Shown here in pieces: positions 37,776 to 46,655 of a stretch of DNA of 64,000 bases; the first letter of the stretch is position 1, and each line of letters starts with the position of its first letter. This stretch comes from JAJDXW01 sp965243335. GTDB taxonomy: Bacteria > Pseudomonadota > Gammaproteobacteria > HK1. Where the stretch lies: assembly GCA_965243335.1 (NCBI GenBank), contig OZ251545.1, positions 2,728,001 to 2,792,000 on the forward strand. The letters are read 5' to 3'. The position numbers and the translations under genes were made by a program. The notes under the pieces were generated by a model. That model made no database searches. It saw only the letters and a program-made list of their open reading frames with translations, and was not told the origin of the DNA.

Positions 37776-39194
37776 ATGGCGAACCCGTTCCCCCTCCCCA
37801 AGGACGCCCTCCGCACCGCGTGCGCCGCCGTCGCAATCGTGCTGTCGGCCACCTCGTGTTTCGAGCAGCGATCCGCGGAACGGCCGCCGCTCCCGAGGAC
37901 CGTGCCGGATCGTCCGGTCGCCGAGGAATCGGTCGCCGCGCACGCTCCGAGCCCCCGGGCGGTCCCGGCCGGCCCGTCCGCATTCGTCCGGGGCTCGAGC
38001 GCTTCGATGGCGCAGGGCGATGCCTGGGAGCGCATCCGGCTCCTGATGACCCTGGCCCCGGTAGGGCCGGAAGTGAGCTCTCTTCGCGAGTTCCGCAAGA
38101 AGCTCCGCAGGTACCACGGCAACCAGCGGTTCTTCGATCACATCAGCGACAGCGCGCGGCCCTGGCTCTACCACATCGCCAGGGAGCTGGCCGCGCGGGG
38201 AATGCCGGGCGAGATAGCCCTGTTGCCGGCGGTAGAGAGCGGCTACCGCCCCAGCGCCGTATCTTCGCAGGGCGCGGCCGGCCTCTGGCAGATCATTCCG
38301 ATCACCGCGCGCGAGCTCAAGCTGCCGCGCTCCAGTTGGTACGACGCGAGGCGGGACATCCCGGCCTCGACCACCGCGGCGCTTGACTACCTGGCCACCC
38401 TTCGGGACATTTTCCACGGCGACTGGCTGCTGGCCGTCGCGGCCTACAACGGCGGGCCCGGCAACGTGCGGCGAGCCATCCGACGGGCCGGGCTCCGGAT
38501 CGGGACCGCGGACTATGCGGCCATCGAACGCCACCTTCCGAGAGAGACCCGCAGCCACGTCGCCCGGTGGCTGGTCTTCTCGGAGATCGTCGCGATGCCG
38601 CGGCTTCACAACGTGCGGCTCGAGGCGATCCCCTGGCGTCCGTACTTCACCGTGGTCTCCGCGAATTCGCAGATCGACCTCGCGAACACCGCCCGCTACG
38701 CCGGGATCTCGTCGGCGGAGCTCTCGATCCTCAATACCGGCCTCCGCCGCGGGATGACCCCCCCGAACGGTCCTCACCGGGTGCTGGTTCCGGCCGAGCA
38801 GGCCGACCGTATCCGCCGTGGGCTGTCACCACCGCATCCCGTCCGGGTCGCGGGAGGGCTGCGCTACCGCATTCGAGAGGGAGACACCCTCGGCCTGATC
38901 GCGCGCGCGCACGACACCACGGTCACCGCCCTGATGGCGGCGAACCGGCTGGATTCGCATCTCATCCGGGCGGGGCGGGAGCTGCTGATCCCGGCGACGG
39001 CGCCCGGCGGCTCGTCCGGGAGGCCCTCCTCGGGGAGCCTTGGCGTCCACGTCGTGAGCCCGGGGGATACGCTCTGGCTCATCGCCCGCCAGTACCGGAC
39101 CAGCGTCAGCTCCCTTCGGGACTGGAACCGCCTCTCTCCCACCTCGAACCTGCTTCGTCCGGGGCAGCACCTTCGGGTCCGGAGCGAAGGCTAG
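37776..39194 (+). CDS. mltD: Membrane-bound lytic murein transglycosylase D with two LysM domains
   Basis: 472 residues from ATG 37776. A lipoprotein signal ends LSATSC. The goose-lysozyme/SLT domain has catalytic Glu154 in LLPAVESGYRP, followed by QGAAGLWQIIPITARELKL and AVAAYNGGPGNVRRAI. Two C-terminal LysM domains (YRIREGDTLGLIARAHDTTV near 368; VVSPGDTLWLIARQYRTSVS near 428) anchor it to peptidoglycan. It cleaves glycan strands with 1,6-anhydro ring formation in the periplasm. It is divergent from the methyltransferase gene, a common arrangement. Confidence 0.93.
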   Translation: MANPFPLPKDALRTACAAVAIVLSATSCFEQRSAERPPLPRTVPDRPVAEESVAAHAPSPRAVPAGPSAFVRGSSASMAQGDAWERIRLLMTLAPVGPEVSSLREFRKKLRRYHGNQRFFDHISDSARPWLYHIARELAARGMPGEIALLPAVESGYRPSAVSSQGAAGLWQIIPITARELKLPRSSWYDARRDIPASTTAALDYLATLRDIFHGDWLLAVAAYNGGPGNVRRAIRRAGLRIGTADYAAIERHLPRETRSHVARWLVFSEIVAMPRLHNVRLEAIPWRPYFTVVSANSQIDLANTARYAGISSAELSILNTGLRRGMTPPNGPHRVLVPAEQADRIRRGLSPPHPVRVAGGLRYRIREGDTLGLIARAHDTTVTALMAANRLDSHLIRAGRELLIPATAPGGSSGRPSSGSLGVHVVSPGDTLWLIARQYRTSVSSLRDWNRLSPTSNLLRPGQHLRVRSEG

Positions 39195-39210
39195 CCGGTG
39201 GAATAGCGCC

Positions 39211-39993
39211 TTGGGGCTGCTCTCGGGAAAACGAATCCTGATCACCGGGGTCGCGAGCAACCGCTCGATCGCCTGGGGGGTGGCCAGGGCCATGCGCCGG
39301 GAGGGCGCGGAGCTCGCGTTCACCTACCAGAACGAGCGGCTGGGCGAGCGGGTGAAGAAGCTCGCGGCCGAGCTCGACTCCACGCTCGCCTTCGGCTGCG
39401 ACGTGAGCGCGGACGACGACGTCGAGCGCCTCTTCCATCGCCTCGGGGAGGCTTGGCCGGACCTCGACGGGCTGGTCCACGCGATCGCGTTCGCCCCCCG
39501 CGAGGCGCTGGAGGGGGGCTTCCTCGCGGGGCTCGACCGGGAGGCGTTCCGGGTCGCGCACGACGTGAGCGCGTACAGCTTCGCGGCGCTCGCCGCGGGC
39601 GGGCGGGCGCTGATGCGCCGGAACGGGGGCGCGATGCTGACCCTGACCTACCTCGGCTCGCAGCGGGCGTTTCCGGGCTACAACGTGATGGGCCCGGCGA
39701 AGGCGAGCCTCGAGGCGACGGTGCGCTACCTCGCGGAGGATCTCGGGCCGGAGGGGGTCCGGGTCAACGCGATCTCCGCGGGCCCCATCCGCACCCTCGC
39801 CGCCTCCGGCATCTCCGGCTTCCGCAAGCTGCTCGACCACGCGCAGCAGGCCGCGCCGCTCCGGCGGAACGTGACCATCGACGACGTGGGCAACGCGGCC
39901 GCGTTCCTGTGCTCCGACCTCGCGAGCGGGATCACCGGCGAGACCACCTTCGTGGACGCGGGCTACCACGTCATCGGAGCCCCGCCTCTCTGA
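39211..39993 (+). CDS. fabI: Enoyl-ACP reductase (NADH)
   Basis: 260 residues, starting at TTG 39211. The family start GLLSGKRILITGVASNRSIA fixes this unusual start codon, with no in-frame ATG nearby. Catalytic Tyr147 and Tyr157-x6-Lys164 (YNVMGPAK) are conserved, as is the AISAGPIRTLAASGI loop. It reduces enoyl-ACP in the last step of each fatty-acid elongation cycle. It follows mltD by 16 bases and may share its transcript. Confidence 0.95.
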   Translation: MGLLSGKRILITGVASNRSIAWGVARAMRREGAELAFTYQNERLGERVKKLAAELDSTLAFGCDVSADDDVERLFHRLGEAWPDLDGLVHAIAFAPREALEGGFLAGLDREAFRVAHDVSAYSFAALAAGGRALMRRNGGAMLTLTYLGSQRAFPGYNVMGPAKASLEATVRYLAEDLGPEGVRVNAISAGPIRTLAASGISGFRKLLDHAQQAAPLRRNVTIDDVGNAAAFLCSDLASGITGETTFVDAGYHVIGAPPL

Positions 39994-40365
39994 CCGTTCC
40001 GGGCGCGGCCGGCCCCTCTGCCCCGCATCCTCTCCACCCCCGTCCGTACCCCGGACAAACGGACCCCGAGCCTGCGATGTTCCAGAGTTGGGGGTTGGTT
40101 CGAGGGGCTTTTGGGCGGATTTCACCCCACGGCGGGAGTTCGCGGGTCGTACCCGGGTACGCCATCCCTGGGTACGCCGGCGTCTCGCCGGCCCGGGAAG
40201 GGCGAAGCGCCCGTGAGAACGACCATGCCGGCGGGACGCCGGCGTACCCAGGGGCGTTCGCCATTGGCGAAAAACCCTACAGCGCACACGCCTCATTCCG
40301 GGGCGGTTTCCCCCGCAGCCCGAATCGGGGAAAATACGCGGCAGTCCCCTCGTCGAACCGCAACC
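39994..40365. repeat. Composite intergenic repeat, copy 3
   Basis: It runs from about 40070 to 40310. The core is GTTCCAGAGTTGGGGGTTGG, then TTCGAGGGGCTTTTGGGCGG and ATTTCACCCCACGGCGG. The inner palindrome (40167-40252) has diverged ends CCTGGGTACGCCGGCGTCTC and GACGCCGGCGTACCCAGG; arms on both sides changed together (GGGAACGCGGGC to GGGTACGCCGGC), preserving pairing. The outer end TTGGCGAAAAACCCTACAGC follows. The A/T-rich opening of copies 1 and 2 is missing. Confidence 0.85.
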
Positions 40366-40953
40366 GTGAGCGCCATCCCACCGATTCTTCGTCTGGAGGT
40401 GACCGGCCAGCCCATGCGATGGATCGGCTGGCAGGAGGCGGTCCTGCTCGGGGCGCGGGGACGCATCGCCTGGTCCATCGGGGAGACGGAGTTCTCGTTC
40501 CGGGGCGGCCGCAGCCGGCTCACCGGGCAGCAGTCCCGGATCACCGTCAGCTCGATCGTCGCGGTCAGGGGACATCGCGGCGACCACCGCTCCGGCGCCC
40601 CTCCCCTCTCGAACCGGGAGCTCTTCCTGCGGGACGCGTTCATCTGCATGTACTGCGGCGGGGAGTTTCCCGCCCACCTGCTGACGCGCGACCACCTCCT
40701 GCCCCTCTCGCGGGGCGGAAGGGACCGCTGGACGAACGTGGTCACCGCCTGCCGCGCCTGCAATCACGCGAAGGGAGCGCGCACCCCGGACGAGGCGGGC
40801 ATGCCCCTCCTCGCGGTGCCCTTCGAGCCCAACCGGGCGGAGTACCTGGCGCTCTCGAACCGGCGGATCCTCGCCGACCAGATGAAGTTCCTCCGCCAGC
40901 GCTTCCGCTCCGGGAGCCGCATGCACGCTTTCCGGGGACAGAAGAAAGAGTAA
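40366..40953 (+). CDS. HNH endonuclease
   Basis: 195 residues. GTG 40366 is chosen because it includes the family's opening strand (ILRLEVTGQPMRWIGWQEAV); the next ATG would cut it. The HNH domain reads CMYCGGEFPAHLLTRDHLLP then SRGGRDRWTNVVTACRACNH, with two zinc CxxC pairs and catalytic His in RDHLLP. Relatives are widespread chromosomal HNH proteins of unknown role. It is the last host gene before the prophage. Confidence 0.85.
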   Translation: MSAIPPILRLEVTGQPMRWIGWQEAVLLGARGRIAWSIGETEFSFRGGRSRLTGQQSRITVSSIVAVRGHRGDHRSGAPPLSNRELFLRDAFICMYCGGEFPAHLLTRDHLLPLSRGGRDRWTNVVTACRACNHAKGARTPDEAGMPLLAVPFEPNRAEYLALSNRRILADQMKFLRQRFRSGSRMHAFRGQKKE

Positions 40954-41119
40954 ACGGACTAGCCCGGATGAGGCTGGACCAAGCCGGACGGACGGCGGAA
41001 ATCAGTGGGTTGGTCAGGGGGACTCGTGGAACCCCGGACAGAAGAATCGTCGAGAAAGAAGCGGGGAGGGGGTAGTCGGGAAATTTTACCCGGAGGTGAA
41101 GGCCTCGCTCGACATCCTT
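40954..41119. other. Left boundary zone of the prophage
   Basis: The 166 bases between the HNH stop and the MuF stop must contain the prophage terminus. A hairpin TCGGGAAATTTTACCCG lies at about 41077-41093, and could terminate the leftward operon. Pieces such as GGACGGACGGCGG and GGACAGAAG recur, but I cannot define transposase-binding repeats or a target duplication without the other end. Confidence 0.5.
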
Positions 41120-41914
41120 TCAGTCGGGGTCGACCGGAATCTCGGGGTTGGTTGCGAGCCGTTCCTCCAAGCGCCGCCTCGCCGCCTGCGCGGGGTTGAT
41201 GGTCCCGGCGTTGTGCTGGAACCCCGGATCGATGCCGACCGGGACGTCCACCACCTCGCCCGTCCGTCCGTTCAGCCACGGTCGGGTGCGTTCGGATCCG
41301 GTCGGCGGTCCGGCCGAGACCTCGTAGTCGTGGCGCTCCATGTCCCGCTCGCCGAGCTGCTGGACGATGCAGCGGCAGTACCATCCGTTTGGCGGGTAGT
41401 GATCCGCCCAGAAGGGGTGGTCGACGGGCAGCACTGTGCCGTGCCAGGCCATGTGATCGGGCCGCGTGCGCTGATCCAGGACCGCGACGTACCGGAGATA
41501 CGGCATGAGCTTCGCCAGCCGCTCGATGCGCTGCCACCGGCCCCGGGCGTAGCTGATGCGGACGTTGGTATCGAAGATGGTGCGCAGCCGATGCGGTGAG
41601 CCGAGCTGGACGATGCGCGTCTCGCCAGTCTGCGGGTCGACCATCTCCCGGCGCCCCCACCACCCGCGAGCCTTCAGGATCGGCTCGAGCTGCTCTCGGA
41701 ATCCCCCGAAGGTCTGTCCCTCGGTGATCGCGTCGTCGACCGCTCTGCGGATGTCGGCGAGGAGATCGATCTCCATGGCCTTGGCGACGGTGAAGCTCGC
41801 GGCGTGCAGCTCCGCATCGGTGTCGCGCCAATCGAACCCGAGGTGGATACCCTTGGCGCGGAAGCTCTCGACCGCCTCCGCCGGCGGGACGTTGAGGATT
41901 TCAGGGAGCGTCAT
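41120..41914 (-). CDS. Phage Mu F-like head morphogenesis protein
   Basis: 264 residues from ATG 41914. The MuF domain is clear: RLRTIFDTNVRISYARGRWQ near 110, then DQRTRPDHMAWHGTVLPVDH, PFWADHYPPNGWYCRCIVQQ. It is a minor head protein that joins capsid assembly around the portal. It is the last gene of the leftward arm and directly abuts the prophage end, whereas in Mu the I protease and capsid genes follow F. Confidence 0.9.
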   Translation of the reverse strand: MTLPEILNVPPAEAVESFRAKGIHLGFDWRDTDAELHAASFTVAKAMEIDLLADIRRAVDDAITEGQTFGGFREQLEPILKARGWWGRREMVDPQTGETRIVQLGSPHRLRTIFDTNVRISYARGRWQRIERLAKLMPYLRYVAVLDQRTRPDHMAWHGTVLPVDHPFWADHYPPNGWYCRCIVQQLGERDMERHDYEVSAGPPTGSERTRPWLNGRTGEVVDVPVGIDPGFQHNAGTINPAQAARRRLEERLATNPEIPVDPD

Positions 41915-42107
41915 TCCCCTTCCTCCGGCGCTCCAGATCGATGTGCAATTGACATGGTTCTTCGGGCGCCCGCCACATGCAGATGTCAAGCACGTCGTTG
42001 CAGTGCCGACAATGCGGCGCGCGATCGGGACGCCATATCAGGGCGATCCCGCCGCCGGCGGCCGTCGCCGCCACACCGACGAGGAACCAGAGCGCCGCCT
42101 CCATCAT
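41901..42107 (-). CDS. Small phage protein with one membrane helix and a CxxC-type tail
   Basis: 68 residues beginning MMEAALWFLVGVAATAAGGG, a single transmembrane helix, then RAPHCRHCNDVLDIC with potential zinc-binding cysteines. Its ATG overlaps the portal stop (ATGA at 42104-42107) and its 3' end overlaps the MuF start by 14 bases. Its place between portal and F genes is not one I know from Mu. Function unknown. Confidence 0.65.
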   Translation of the reverse strand: MMEAALWFLVGVAATAAGGGIALIWRPDRAPHCRHCNDVLDICMWRAPEEPCQLHIDLERRRKGNDAP

Positions 42108-43615
42108 GACTCGAGGCCGGCCTGCCCGGACAGCGCGGCGCTGAACGTCGTGCGGTGCAGCGCCTCGGCGACGGCGGTGTCGTCCATCCGGCGGATGATC
42201 TCGGGGATCTGGGCGCGGAACTTCTCCAAGGAGTCGCCGCGCGCCATTGCGGCGTTGGCGGCGTCCAGGATGGGCTGCACCAAGGGTTCCATCATCGGCG
42301 CCCATCCATCGCCGGCCAGCAGATCGATCACCGATTGACCGATGGGATCCGCGCCACCCCCCGCCGCGAGCATCGGGCCATCGCCGCGCCGGAGTGCGGG
42401 TTGCATCGCCCCTGCATGGCCCGGATACGGCCCATGCAGGGGCGATGCAGGGTCCGGCTCCCACTTCCCGCCGTAGACCTCCTCGACGTGCCTCGCCGTC
42501 GGGCGCAGGCCGGTGGCGCGCCCGACGATCTCCTCTCGCACGGCTCGCCGGTCGAGGTCCTCCCCCGGCGAGGCGTCGTGGACGATCACCGGGGGCGCCG
42601 CGCCCGGGTGGTTCCACGCCGCGAGCCACGTCGCGACGGAGGTGTTGAGCGCCGCGTCGAGCAGCGCGCAATCCGCCGCGATGACCTCGTTCCGGACGTC
42701 CATCTGGATCTCCGCCGTGCCGCGCCACGGCCCCTGGTCCGTCGTCGACGACTGGCCGAGGATGAGGGTGGTCATGGCCGAGTCGAAGTGATTAACGAAT
42801 GCCTGGAAATCGCCGCCGGCCCGCGCCGCCGACTGGAGCAAGGAAATGTCCTGATCGTCCGGAAGGGCGACGCCGGACCCCGAGGCGATCCCCTTCAGCA
42901 CCGAGAGCAGCTTGTTCTTCTCCGCCGTGTTCGCGTTCCGCCGGTGCTTACCGATCGCGGTCGGGGTCCCGAACTTGTCCAGCGCGATCGCCCAGAATTT
43001 GACCGCATTGCGCTTGAGGAACACGGGCCACCAGCACCACCGCGCGAGCCCGGGCGCGTGCGGCACGTCGGCGGATTCGCCGGGGCGGGTGAGCACCACG
43101 AATTTCTGCCCCGGCACGGGGTCCCCGCGCGGGGAGGTTCGGGACCGCAGCAGCAGCGAGCCGGCGGCGGTCCACCGGAACCGGTCCGGCGCCCGGACCC
43201 GCAGATCGGCGAGCACCACCCTTCCGCCGTCGCGCCCCCAGATCGCCTCCCCGACCGAATACCCATACCACACGCCGAACAGCATCTGCCTACACGTGCG
43301 CCGGAACTCGAACCCCCCGAGCTGCTCGGCCAGATCGTCGGCCGCCGCCTGGTCACGGGGGCCGGAGCCTCCCGGCTGGACCTCCCAGGGGATCGCGGTC
43401 GCCGCATCGAGGCGCTGCGCGAGGGCGCTGTAGGCGCGCTCATCGCGCAGGGCGTCGCGATAGAGCAGGAGCTCACGGCTGACGTCGTGCTCGCCGCTCC
43501 GATACCCCGACGTCGCGCGCGGATCGTAGGAGAGCTCGCCGATGTAGGGCTCGACGACGTCGCCGAACCCCGTGCCGGCGATCTCCGCCGTGACCGGCGC
43601 CGCCGTATCAGCCAT
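42104..43615 (-). CDS. Portal protein, DUF935 (Mu gp29-like)
   Basis: 503 residues. DUF935 features: RELLLYRDALRDERAYSALA near 50, QMLFGVWYGYSVGEAIWGRD near 105, the FWAIALDKFGTPTAIGKH segment near 210 and LGQSSTTDQGPW near 285. It forms the dodecameric DNA entry ring of the head. It overlaps the terminase stop by 8 bases. The C-terminal third (after about residue 400) is the more variable part. Confidence 0.9.
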   Translation of the reverse strand: MADTAAPVTAEIAGTGFGDVVEPYIGELSYDPRATSGYRSGEHDVSRELLLYRDALRDERAYSALAQRLDAATAIPWEVQPGGSGPRDQAAADDLAEQLGGFEFRRTCRQMLFGVWYGYSVGEAIWGRDGGRVVLADLRVRAPDRFRWTAAGSLLLRSRTSPRGDPVPGQKFVVLTRPGESADVPHAPGLARWCWWPVFLKRNAVKFWAIALDKFGTPTAIGKHRRNANTAEKNKLLSVLKGIASGSGVALPDDQDISLLQSAARAGGDFQAFVNHFDSAMTTLILGQSSTTDQGPWRGTAEIQMDVRNEVIAADCALLDAALNTSVATWLAAWNHPGAAPPVIVHDASPGEDLDRRAVREEIVGRATGLRPTARHVEEVYGGKWEPDPASPLHGPYPGHAGAMQPALRRGDGPMLAAGGGADPIGQSVIDLLAGDGWAPMMEPLVQPILDAANAAMARGDSLEKFRAQIPEIIRRMDDTAVAEALHRTTFSAALSGQAGLES

Positions 43616-45017
43616 AGCGCGCGAGCTCCGACCCGTGCGCGCCGACGACCATGCCGAGGTCCTCGTCTACCCGCGCCCCCCCCGGCTGATCGCCGCCGGA
43701 TGGCGCGTCCATCCACCACGCCTCGGAGACGCGCCCGTCGACCGCGCCGTCGAAGGGGCCGCCCGCTCCGTCCGCGGCGCCCACCGCGAGCGCGGCGGCC
43801 CAGAACCGATCGGCGTGCGAGCCGTCCCCCTGGGGCTCCGGCTCCGCCACCAGCCGCGGGGCGCCGGTGACCGAGACCGTCTTCCGGACCGAGTGCAGGT
43901 CGGCGCGCAGCGCGGTGGACCCGGCCGGGATGCGCAGCCTCCGGTCCTCCATCGCGTCCTTGAGCGCGCTCGCGAGGCGCAGCTTCGCCGGGCCGCTCAT
44001 GATGACCCCTTCCACCCGGCTCGCGCCGTAGCGGTCCTGCGCGTCCTCGACGGGCTTCTCGCCCATTCCCGTCTGGTCCATGCAGATCCGGATCGGCTCG
44101 TAGCGCTCGACGAGCTCGTCGAGCGCCTGATCCTGCGCACGGAAGGTCTGGCGCCGGAGCTCGCGGACCTCGCGGGTCCAGTCGACGTCGCCGACCCGCT
44201 CGTTCACCCACGCGACGAAGAGGTCCTTGCGCCGGCCGATGTCCACCCCGATCCAGCACGGGCCGCCGCCGTAGCGGTCCGGACGCCCGGCGCCGGCGTC
44301 CTCGCAGCTCCCGATGAGATCGTAATCCAGCCAGCTTGCCGCCTCGTCCAGCCAGTCAAGCTCGAATTCCTGCCGCCACAGCTCGTCGTCGCTCAGCCCG
44401 GCGCGCAGCATCTCGACGTCGCGCGGCAGCCCATCGGCGACGGCCTCGTGGATGTCCACGCGGTGGCGGCTCCAGACGTCGTCGTCCGCGGTCATCAGCT
44501 CGTGGAACTTGTTGCCCTTCCCCCTCGGCGTGCTCGTGACGATGATGCGGTGCCCCGCGCTGATCACGGGGAACAGCGCGCCCCAGATCTCCCGGGGTTT
44601 CGGGTGGGCGGCGAACTCGTCGAGGAAGACGTTGGCCGAGAAGCCCCTGGCCGTGTCGGGGTTCGCCGGCCGCCCGATGACCCGCGACCCCCCGGGCAGG
44701 ATGATCTCGAGCTCGCGGTAGGTCGTGCCGTCCTGGGCGCGGAACCCCCTGGACTGCTCGTCGACCGCCATCCCGAACGCCTGTGCATGGAGCCGGACGC
44801 CCTCGCGCATCGCCTCCCTGGACTGATCCTCGCTCCGACTCAGGATCACCCATCGCTCGCGCCCCCCCCGAGACCAGGCCCTGTAACACGAGTCGACGAT
44901 TTTCAAGGCCGTGCACCAAGTCTTGCCCGACTGCCGGCTGAACATGCCGATCAGGAAGCGGGCGGGATCCTCGATCCATCGCCGCTGGTAGGGATGGAGG
45001 GGGACGGCCGGGGTCAT
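43608..45017 (-). CDS. Terminase large subunit (Mu gp28-like)
   Basis: 469 residues from ATG 45017. ATPase: Walker A SRQSGKT (27-33) and Walker B NVFLDE (129-134), with TSTPRGKGNKF near 161. Nuclease: Asp259 in WIGVDIGRRKD and Asp314 in RICMDQTG. It packages phage DNA by the headful mechanism, cutting in flanking host DNA. The last 40 residues are Gly/Asp-rich. It starts inside the gp27-like stop codon (ATGA). Confidence 0.93.
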   Translation of the reverse strand: MTPAVPLHPYQRRWIEDPARFLIGMFSRQSGKTWCTALKIVDSCYRAWSRGGRERWVILSRSEDQSREAMREGVRLHAQAFGMAVDEQSRGFRAQDGTTYRELEIILPGGSRVIGRPANPDTARGFSANVFLDEFAAHPKPREIWGALFPVISAGHRIIVTSTPRGKGNKFHELMTADDDVWSRHRVDIHEAVADGLPRDVEMLRAGLSDDELWRQEFELDWLDEAASWLDYDLIGSCEDAGAGRPDRYGGGPCWIGVDIGRRKDLFVAWVNERVGDVDWTREVRELRRQTFRAQDQALDELVERYEPIRICMDQTGMGEKPVEDAQDRYGASRVEGVIMSGPAKLRLASALKDAMEDRRLRIPAGSTALRADLHSVRKTVSVTGAPRLVAEPEPQGDGSHADRFWAAALAVGAADGAGGPFDGAVDGRVSEAWWMDAPSGGDQPGGARVDEDLGMVVGAHGSELARYG

Positions 45018-45535
45018 GCGGCGATTTCCGGGAGGCCGTAGATCTCCCGGCGCACCCTGAGCCACGCCGCCTCGGCGTCGGGCTCCTCCTCCTCCGCCTG
45101 CCGGACCCGGTCCGCGATCTCGCGAAGCGCCTTGCGCCTCTCCTCGCGCACCGAGGTCGAGGCGCGGGCCGTCTCCGCGACCGCCCGGGCGGCGCCGGCG
45201 AGGGTCTTCAGATCGACGCCGTCCTCGGCGGCGAGGAGCACCTCGAATATTCGCTCCTGGACCATGCGGAGCACGGCGTCGGCGACGGCCCCCTCGTCGT
45301 CGGGAGCGGCGGCGACGAGCGCCTTGGCCTGCGAGGTGGCGAGGGAGACCATCTCGACGCGCCGCGCCAGGCCCCGGCCGTATGCGTGCAGCGCGGACTT
45401 GCCGATCGCGTGGCCCTGCGACGTGAGCCATTCCGAGAGCTCCGCATAGCCAGAGAAGCCGCGCTCGATGAGGAGCTCGTCCAGCCGCGCCCGGACGGCG
45501 CGGGGCATCGACATCACCTTCGAGGGGCGGCCCAT
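45014..45535 (-). CDS. DUF3486 phage protein (Mu gp27-like, probable small terminase)
   Basis: 173 residues. The start MGRPSKVMSMPRAVRARLDE followed by GFSGYAELSEWL and IGKSALHAYGRGL is typical of DUF3486, which has a DNA-binding N-terminus and sits immediately before gp28. The C-terminal part is a long charged helix (REERRKALREIADRVRQAEE). It probably recognises the packaging site and delivers DNA to the large subunit. Confidence 0.88.
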   Translation of the reverse strand: MGRPSKVMSMPRAVRARLDELLIERGFSGYAELSEWLTSQGHAIGKSALHAYGRGLARRVEMVSLATSQAKALVAAAPDDEGAVADAVLRMVQERIFEVLLAAEDGVDLKTLAGAARAVAETARASTSVREERRKALREIADRVRQAEEEEPDAEAAWLRVRREIYGLPEIAA

Positions 45536-45544
45536 CCCGCCGCG

Positions 45545-45841
45545 TCAGGTCGGTTCCGGAACGAGGATCCCCGGGACGCGGACCCGGCCGTGTGCGACGT
45601 CGGCGCCCCGGCCCGTGATCGTGGCGTGGATCTGGCGTCCGGGGCTCAGGCTCAGGCACCGCTTGCCCGCCAGCCACGCGAGCTCGTCGCGGAGCTCCTG
45701 TTGCCCGGGCGCGTGGCCGACCCCGGCGAGCTCCATCAGGAGCCACGTCTCGTTCGCCTCGCCGCTGTTGGCCGGACGGTCGAGGATCTCGAGGATCGCG
45801 AGCCGCAGGTCGGCGCCCCTCGTCGCAACGAAGGCGGTCAC
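45545..45841 (-). CDS. Mu gp26-like protein, winged-helix type
   Basis: 98 residues from GTG 45841, which overlaps the gp25-like stop (GTGA). LRLAILEILDRPANSGEANE followed by LLMELAGVG and LRDELAWLAGKRCLSLSP has the look of a small winged-helix protein seen at this place in Mu-like phages. Function uncertain; perhaps part of the small-terminase complex or a regulator. Confidence 0.75.
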   Translation of the reverse strand: MTAFVATRGADLRLAILEILDRPANSGEANETWLLMELAGVGHAPGQQELRDELAWLAGKRCLSLSPGRQIHATITGRGADVAHGRVRVPGILVPEPT

Positions 45842-46188
45842 TCGCGGTCCCCCATCATGTGCCGCAGCATGACCTGGAGGGTGCGGTTCATCTGCGTGAC
45901 CTCGCCCTCGATCCGGGACGTACTCTCCGCCAGCCCGTCGATCCGCTGATGCACCCGCCCGATGCCCGCGAGCGAGCCCTCGTGCTTGCGTGTGCGCTCC
46001 TCCAGCGTCGCGACCCGGCGCTGGAGGTCCGCCACCTGGCCGGGCAGATCGCCCTCCCCGCCCTTGGGCGGCGCCGGCCTCGACGGGCGCAGGATCCCCA
46101 GGCGCTGGAGGGCGAGCGCGGCCCCGCCCAGGGCGATGAGGACGCCGAGCAACCCGCCGAATATCTGCCACGTGTCGCCGTCGATCAT
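45838..46188 (-). CDS. DUF2730 phage protein (Mu gp25-like)
   Basis: 116 residues. One N-terminal transmembrane helix (FGGLLGVLIALGGAALAL) is followed by a long coiled coil (QVADLQRRVATLEERTRKHE, then SRIEGEVTQMNRTLQVMLRH), the DUF2730 form. Members lie between lysis genes and gp26/27. It may act as a membrane-anchored spanin-like or lysis-associated protein, but this is inference from location. Confidence 0.82.
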   Translation of the reverse strand: MIDGDTWQIFGGLLGVLIALGGAALALQRLGILRPSRPAPPKGGEGDLPGQVADLQRRVATLEERTRKHEGSLAGIGRVHQRIDGLAESTSRIEGEVTQMNRTLQVMLRHMMGDRE

Positions 46189-46655
46189 TTCGTCGCCCTC
46201 GCCCGGTCCGCGAACCACCAGGTGACCGCGACCTCGGCCAGGTAGAGCACCGTCAGCGTGACGTGCTCGCGGACCGGCGCGCCGTCGACGAGGTCGCCCG
46301 GCAGCGCGTGGAAGTAGATCGCGCCGGCCAGCGCGAGCAGCAGGAGGGTGAACAGGGGCCGCATCAGCCGCAGGAGGCTCGCCACCCACCTGTGCGCCGG
46401 CCCGGCGCTCGCGTCGTGGCGGTAGCTCGCGGCCATCGCGTCCGCGTGCGCCTGGGTCTGGGCGATCAGGGCTTCCTGCTCGAGCTCCTGGCCGCGCGCC
46501 TGGATGTTGAGCTCCTGGAGCCGGAGCTCGTGCGCCTGCTGCCTCTCGAGCTCCGCCATCCGCTGGCGGTGCTCGAGCCATTTCACGACCGTGCCGAGCC
46601 CGGAGCCGAGCAGTCCGGTGAGTGGCCCGATGACGAGGGTGAGCAGTCCGCTCAT
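46185..46655 (-). CDS. Holin-like 3TM phage protein
   Basis: 156 residues from ATG 46655, which lies in the endolysin stop codon (ATGA). The N-terminus SGLLTLVIGPLTGLLGSGLG is followed by an amphipathic coiled coil and two C-terminal helices (LMRPLFTLLLLALAGAIYFH and HVTLTVLYLAEVAVTWWFAD), matching the GTA/phage 3TM holin family. It would permeabilise the inner membrane to release the endolysin. Confidence 0.82.
   Translation of the reverse strand: MSGLLTLVIGPLTGLLGSGLGTVVKWLEHRQRMAELERQQAHELRLQELNIQARGQELEQEALIAQTQAHADAMAASYRHDASAGPAHRWVASLLRLMRPLFTLLLLALAGAIYFHALPGDLVDGAPVREHVTLTVLYLAEVAVTWWFADRARATK

Noticed and set aside
37607..38122. Upstream extension of the rnhA-linked methyltransferase frame into mltD
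   Set aside because: The extension is antisense to the mltD signal peptide and 5' region and has no similarity to the family N-terminus, which begins near 37606.
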